Part shown: positions 12,958 to 16,357 of the stretch, piece by piece
Layout: each line of letters opens with the position of its first letter
Position numbering within the stretch: position 1 is the stretch's first letter
From: SIG714 sp045629725
GTDB lineage: Bacteria > Bacillota > Clostridia > Oscillospirales > CAG-272
Direction of reading: 5' to 3'
DNA: 16,357 bases
NCBI GenBank assembly: GCA_045629725.1
Contig: JAZQRT010000050.1
Coordinates: forward strand, 1 to 16,357
Translations under genes and position numbers: made by a program
Notes under the pieces: generated by a model
Databases searched by the model: none
Seen by the model: the letters and a program-made list of their open reading frames with translations, nothing else
What the model was told of the DNA's origin: nothing

Positions 12958-13893
12958 ATGAAAAAACTCGTAACTTTTATTTCATTTGTTATTATATTTT
13001 CATTCGTTACAGTTGCAGTAGTCAGTTTGATTCCCGAAAAATCACGTGACGGATTGCCAACGCCGGAAACAAGCCTTGCTCCCACGGATATCCCCACGGG
13101 AGTAACACCCGAAACTACCGTTTTGCCTGTAACACCGCCTACAAGCTCTGACACATCTCTTATCACACCAAGTACCACCACAGTTACCACAGAAACACCC
13201 GTAATTACACCCGCTGTAACTCCGACACCTACTCCCACGCCAACACCAACGCCTACACCTACCGAGGAAGAAAAATACCCCTCGCTCAGTCTTTCAACAA
13301 CACCAAACAGTGAAGATGTTATTGTTGACGAAGTGAAGGTGGGAACAATCACCTTTGCAATTCCCCTTGTAGCTTATCCGGAAAATCCCGACGTTGCAGG
13401 AAAAATAAACTCAACTCTCAAAACAAAGGTTCTTAATCATATTGATAATTTTAAGCAGGAATGTGAATTTCTTGCCATGGACTTTGATCCCAATGAATCA
13501 ACCCCTTACCGCTACTACGCCTCATCAAAGCTTTGCATCGGCAAAAAAACGGTAAGCATCAAAGTGACCTGCGAGATAGATTACGGCTCAGCTCAAACTG
13601 AAAAGCGAGTTTTTTGCTACAACTTCTCTCTTGAAACCGGTAAAGAGATCGAGCTTTACGAGCTTCGTATCGACAACGGTGTGATGATCGACGCCATCAT
13701 CAAAAAGAGCCTTACAATGACCGGCATGGAGTTCTCGCCCAGTTATCAGACCTTTATAAAGGAGCATATCTGCAACAGCTGGTACATTGACAAAAACATG
13801 ATCAATTTCGTATACGTACCCTTTGAGATCGCCGCCGGTGGCTACGGTATCGTTGAGATCGCGGTTGATCTTGATACACTTGGATACAATTAA
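12958..13893 (+). CDS. Anchored Thr/Pro-rich protein with RsiV/DUF3298-like domain
   Basis: ATG 12958 has GAAGGTG upstream. The 311-residue protein has an N-terminal signal or membrane anchor (about 5-24), a Thr/Pro/Ser-rich linker (about 35-103) ending in a run of TP dipeptides, and a globular domain (about 112-311). The C-terminal part (GKEIELYELRID..., WYIDKNMINFVYVPFEIAAGGYGIVEIAVDLDTLG) fits the DUF3298 domain found at the C-terminus of RsiV-type anti-sigma factors, where it lies outside the membrane and in B. subtilis binds lysozyme. No cytoplasmic anti-sigma domain is present, so it may be a stand-alone sensor or wall-associated protein. The function is unknown. It is monocistronic, with its own promoter and a strong terminator. 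Confidence 0.8.
   Translation: MKKLVTFISFVIIFSFVTVAVVSLIPEKSRDGLPTPETSLAPTDIPTGVTPETTVLPVTPPTSSDTSLITPSTTTVTTETPVITPAVTPTPTPTPTPTPTPTEEEKYPSLSLSTTPNSEDVIVDEVKVGTITFAIPLVAYPENPDVAGKINSTLKTKVLNHIDNFKQECEFLAMDFDPNESTPYRYYASSKLCIGKKTVSIKVTCEIDYGSAQTEKRVFCYNFSLETGKEIELYELRIDNGVMIDAIIKKSLTMTGMEFSPSYQTFIKEHICNSWYIDKNMINFVYVPFEIAAGGYGIVEIAVDLDTLGYN
13219..13263 (+). repeat. In-frame Thr-Pro dipeptide repeat
   Basis: Fifteen codons encode seven Thr-Pro pairs plus one Thr, with varied synonymous codons (act/acg/aca and cct/cca/ccc/ccg). The mixed codons point to selection for a rigid linker rather than simple slippage, although length variation between strains is likely. Confidence 0.85.
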
Positions 13894-13900
13894 ATATAGC

Positions 13901-13948
13901 ATAAAAAAAGATGTAAAAACTCAAAGGAGCTTTTACATCTTTTTTTAT
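13901..13948. terminator. Bidirectional terminator between convergent genes
   Basis: Perfect 18-bp arms (13901-13918 and 13931-13948), A-rich on the left and T-rich on the right, around a 12-nt loop. It ends the RsiV-like gene on the plus strand and the zinc-ribbon gene on the minus strand (stop at 13956). Confidence 0.92.
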
Positions 13949-13955
13949 GTTGGCT

Positions 13956-14192
13956 TTAGTCCACATCTTCTCCACAATAAGGACAGTATGAACCCCAGCT
14001 TTTACCCAAATATCTTTTGCACTTTGGGCAACGGTAAAATATCATATGAAAGGCAGCAGAAGCACAAAGTATACCGATCGCAACGTATACCAAAACCTCA
14101 TTTGCACATGCTACCGCGATGCCCGCCAGTAAAACGCCTAAAAGGATTCCGCCGAAAAAGATCGCCAAAACTATCAATCGCGGCAATTTCAT
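13956..14192 (-). CDS. Small membrane protein with C-terminal zinc ribbon
   Basis: The 78-residue product has two hydrophobic segments (about 5-25 and 29-50), followed by a C-terminal zinc ribbon CPKC...CPYC (CxxC pairs 14 residues apart). I chose ATG 14190-14192 because AAGAAGG lies 7 nt upstream and it overlaps the previous stop codon as ATGA. The longer reading to 14273 would overlap the upstream gene by about 80 nt. It is coupled to the upstream membrane protein. No function is known; similar membrane/zinc-ribbon proteins are common in clostridia. Confidence 0.75.
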   Translation of the reverse strand: MKLPRLIVLAIFFGGILLGVLLAGIAVACANEVLVYVAIGILCASAAFHMIFYRCPKCKRYLGKSWGSYCPYCGEDVD

Positions 14193-14587
14193 ATACATAC
14201 CTTCTTTCTTCTGTACTTGATGATAATATTTACTATAATATCCAGGGCAAGGATAATTCCAAAGGCATCCCAAAGGATGCGTTCGGCGGAGTATATACTA
14301 AGCCTATCCCAGCCCTTTAAAGCAGCGTTTAAAATTATACAACAAAGAAAAGTTGCAAAACCAAACGCAGCGGCAGATACCAAAGTGTACAGCCAAGGTC
14401 TTGTTTGTTTGCCCTTTACAAAGAAATACACGGGAAGTGCTATTATACACAACATCAGCTGAATAAAAAACCAAGACAGGTCCGTAATAACACTCTCATG
14501 GCAAAGCAACATATTTACAACAGATAGAATTTGAAACGCGAAGGCAAAAATAACGCCGCGCAATAACTGAATTACCGTTTTTTTCAT
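14189..14587 (-). CDS. Four-helix membrane protein of unknown function
   Basis: The 132-residue product starts at ATG 14585-14587 with GGAGG 7 nt upstream; the reading from 14614 lacks such a site. Four membrane segments are visible (about 7-27, 38-56, 69-92, 105-124), the first preceded by KK and the last followed by the basic tail KYRRKK. I recognise no family. It forms a two-gene operon with the zinc-ribbon protein, which suggests the two act together in the membrane. Confidence 0.72.
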   Translation of the reverse strand: MKKTVIQLLRGVIFAFAFQILSVVNMLLCHESVITDLSWFFIQLMLCIIALPVYFFVKGKQTRPWLYTLVSAAAFGFATFLCCIILNAALKGWDRLSIYSAERILWDAFGIILALDIIVNIIIKYRRKKVCI

Positions 14588-14630
14588 ACAATTACCTCCG
14601 TAAATACAAATCATATATTATACCATAATT

Positions 14631-14659
14631 ATTATATCGCAAAAAGCGGTAAAAAGCAA
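14631..14659 (-). promoter_or_regulatory. Sigma-A promoter of the two membrane protein genes
   Basis: Minus strand TTGCTT (14654-14659), a 17-bp spacer, TATAAT (14631-14636), 44 nt before the ATG at 14587. Confidence 0.75.
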
Positions 14660-14718
14660 TAGTTTCCCCAATGCTTTTTTTGATCTTTGATCGGCACTCT
14701 TCTGTTATACATCTGATT

Positions 14719-15433
14719 TTACGGCTTCTTTACTTCGCTTCCGCCCCATTCTACAACTGTAAAGCCTTTTCGCTCAAAGCCTTCAAAGGTCTGGGGAACA
14801 AGGTCAACCTCGGTATCCGAGGGATAGTAAGTCATGAATACACGAAGCACACTGTCGGGATAAGGTGTGATCTCCAGCGGCGCGGAATCGACATAATCAG
14901 TAGTTTGGAAGGTTATTACGTTATAGGGATTTTCCTGCATAAGCGGTAACCAATAAATGATAAATTCATTGGCTTCGCGTTTTGTCAAGCCCTGTTCGGC
15001 AAGTGCCCATTCAAGGAAAGCGGCAGTGTCCTCTCCGCGAACACAATATCCTTGGAAAAAATCCCAACAGGCTCCCTGTATTGCCTCCCAATACAAGGCA
15101 TAATATTCCTTACCATCGGGGGAAACGAGCGTGCCGTCGGGGTAAGCCGTGAAATTTTGCCATCCGTCATCACCGTACACAGGATACGTACAGGTAAATT
15201 CACCTTTAAGGTCAACCTTCACAGAGCATACCGTCGGAGTCTCCGGATATAAATAGATGATCGGCTTGGCGGTCAATGCAAGGGGCGTCACATTATCCGC
15301 AAAAATCCTCACATATTTATCTGTACCTTCCTCGCGCGCACGTTCTGCTACAGAAAAAACCACATCAATTTCATCACCTACACACCATCAAGCATAAAAA
15401 GAACGCAAAACAAACACAACAAATTTTTCTCAT
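14719..15433 (-). pseudogene. KPIIYLYP-family secreted protein, signal peptide and body out of frame
   Basis: The body (14719 to about 15376) encodes more than 210 residues with the recognisable KPIIYLYPETPTVCSVKVDLKG motif, a W/Y-rich middle (YALYWEA, FIIYWLPLMQENPYNVITFQ) and a closing RVFMTYYPSD segment. The family is widespread in Firmicutes, usually exported, and of unknown function. The body's frame has no start with a ribosome binding site; its first plain option is GTG at 15363. Just upstream, in another frame, AAGGAG and ATG 15431-15433 open an 19-residue peptide MRKICCVCFAFFLCLMVCR that looks like a lipoprotein signal and stops at 15374-15376. Joining the two needs a one-base shift near 15377. 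It is either a frameshift mutation, a sequencing error or an unusual recoding. Confidence 0.65.
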
Positions 15434-15502
15434 AATGATCTCCTTTTGTTCACTTGATTTTTTCATTTTTCTTAATTGCAGTCATCGATCATTTAGTGAC
15501 TT

Positions 15503-16192
15503 TTATTGTACCGTAAACGTATCCCCTATCATAAGATGAAGGATCATATTATGCACTGCAAAAGCTATGGTGATCGAAAGCGACAAGGTCAGCAGATATA
15601 TAAGAAGCATTTTCCACCAAGACATTTTTTTCAGCACAAAAGGTATCAATATTCCAAGAGAAATAAGCGAGCCTAAATTTGATGTGATAAGTATGATCGG
15701 CAAGTTTCCAATTATATTTATCCCACCGATCTTGGAATACACAAAAACTCCGAGGATGTTCAGCAAATTAACTGCTGTTAACAATACACCACTCGTAAAC
15801 AACAATGAATAAAGCGTGTTTTGTTTCTTTATAAAAGAAATACCAAAGGGTATCAAGGATACAAAAAGTATCGGTATGAAAATAAATGGTCCGTAGTTTA
15901 TTATCAATGTTGCTGCTTCGCTATTTAAGTAAAAAAGGTCATCGGGCTTAACTACACCTGTAATTTCTCCTTTTTCTGGAAGAACAATATTTCCCGTATC
16001 TTCTTGCATCATTGGAAAAACCAAAGCAACACTTATGATCAAACACCAACATACCGCAAGAGATGCCCATTTTATCCAATGATTATTCTTTTGTTTCTTT
16101 TTCACTTCAAGCCCCTGCTTCATTATAAAATATCTGTCGAGGATATCAGAGTCAAGCTCCGTTATAGCATTTATTAATTTTTCCTGTGTCAT
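15503..16192 (-). CDS. Membrane protein with anti-sigma-like N-terminus
   Basis: The 229-residue protein starts at ATG 16190-16192, overlapping the upstream sigma factor stop as ATGA, with GAGGG 9 nt upstream. Residues 1-40 (KLINAITELDSDILDRYF...KKKQKNNHWIKW) resemble the short cytoplasmic start of clostridial anti-sigma proteins encoded behind ECF sigma factors. A first membrane segment (about 42-61) and a short outside loop follow, then four further membrane segments (about 95-117, 127-150, 160-186, 193-218). Most anti-sigmas of this type have one membrane pass and an outside domain; here the outside domain is replaced by a membrane bundle. The regulatory role is inferred from position and N-terminus. 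Confidence 0.7.
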   Translation of the reverse strand: MTQEKLINAITELDSDILDRYFIMKQGLEVKKKQKNNHWIKWASLAVCWCLIISVALVFPMMQEDTGNIVLPEKGEITGVVKPDDLFYLNSEAATLIINYGPFIFIPILFVSLIPFGISFIKKQNTLYSLLFTSGVLLTAVNLLNILGVFVYSKIGGINIIGNLPIILITSNLGSLISLGILIPFVLKKMSWWKMLLIYLLTLSLSITIAFAVHNMILHLMIGDTFTVQ

Positions 16193-16357
16193 AATATATA
16201 ACCCTCACTTTCAAGCCGTTTTTTCAGCCCCTTTTTGATCTCTGTAATTTCCCTTTTGACCGTTGATATACTGCAGCCCAGCTCTTTCCCGATCTTTGAA
16301 AGGGGATCTGCAATATAAAATCGGCTGATAAAGATATACATTTGTCTGTCGGGGAGA
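16189..16357 (-). CDS. ECF-type sigma factor, C-terminal region 4 (partial)
   Basis: The last 55 residues are in the window. They show sigma region 4.2: LPDRQMYIFISRFYIADPLSKIGKELGCSISTVKREITEIKKGLKKRLESEG. The helix-turn-helix LSKIGKELGCSISTVK recognises the -35 element. The gene runs off the right edge. Its stop overlaps the ATG of the anti-sigma-like gene by ATGA, the usual sigma/anti-sigma layout. Confidence 0.85.
   Translation of the reverse strand, partial: LPDRQMYIFISRFYIADPLSKIGKELGCSISTVKREITEIKKGLKKRLESEGYIL

Noticed and set aside
12891..13352. Minus-strand open frame with a Val-Gly repeat
   Set aside because: It is the antisense shadow of the Thr-Pro repeat of the RsiV-like gene; no ribosome binding site or family match.
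14660..14718. Terminator behind the KPIIYLYP gene
   Set aside because: GATC-AAA-GATC before an A run is too short a hairpin, and on the minus strand it is followed by As, not Ts.

Overview
The window comes from a spore-forming member of the Clostridia (Firmicutes), most likely an uncultured gut-type lineage. The evidence is canonical SpoIID behind a sigma-E-like promoter, a SleC-like cortex-lytic protein cluster, many strong AGGAGG-type ribosome binding sites, TTG/GTG starts, near-consensus sigma-A promoters with 17-bp spacers, and A/T-rich intergenic DNA. No species call is possible from the sequence alone.

Layout. 1-756 (-): N-terminal third of a ClpC-type AAA+ unfoldase, running off the left edge. 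824-3205 (-): three tightly overlapping genes, namely a small transthyretin-like/carboxypeptidase-regulatory-like protein, a SpoIID-domain plus peptidoglycan-binding protein (SleC-like) and a second peptidoglycan-binding protein, probably a spore cortex or spore coat operon. 3309-3468 (+): tRNA-Lys with its own promoter and terminator. 3525-4390 (-): a LytTR regulator and DUF3021 membrane protein pair. 4530-5102 (-): a membrane-anchored TPR-like protein. 5220-6599 (-): an ASKHA/ROK-like kinase with an extra N-terminal domain. 6733-7953 (-): SpoIID. 8081-12001 (+): an HtrA serine protease followed by an OmpR-type response regulator and a sensor kinase. TTTTCACA-type octamers in front of htrA suggest a CssRS-like secretion-stress circuit. 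12099-12264 (+): tRNA-Arg with promoter and terminator.

12266-12927 (+) is the most unusual part. A dyad-symmetric array of mini-hairpins is separated by TGATG linkers on the left half and the complementary CATCA on the right half. It abuts the tRNA-Arg terminator and leads directly into the promoter of a four-helix-bundle (TIGR02436 / bAvd-like) gene that appears to start at CTG. The gene ends inside the promoter of the next gene. It looks like a compact palindrome-carrying element inserted downstream of a tRNA.

12958-13893 (+): an anchored, Thr/Pro-rich protein with a RsiV/DUF3298-like C-terminal domain, ended by an 18-bp-arm bidirectional terminator shared with convergent genes. 13956-14587 (-): two small membrane proteins, one with a C-terminal zinc ribbon. 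14719-15433 (-): a KPIIYLYP-family secreted protein whose signal peptide is in a different frame from its body. 15503-16357 (-): an anti-sigma-like membrane protein and the region-4 end of an ECF-type sigma factor, running off the right edge.

Functional themes are sporulation and germination (SpoIID, SleC-like cluster), envelope and protein quality control (HtrA plus two-component system, ClpC, RsiV-like protein, ECF sigma/anti-sigma), and one probable mobile or selfish element.
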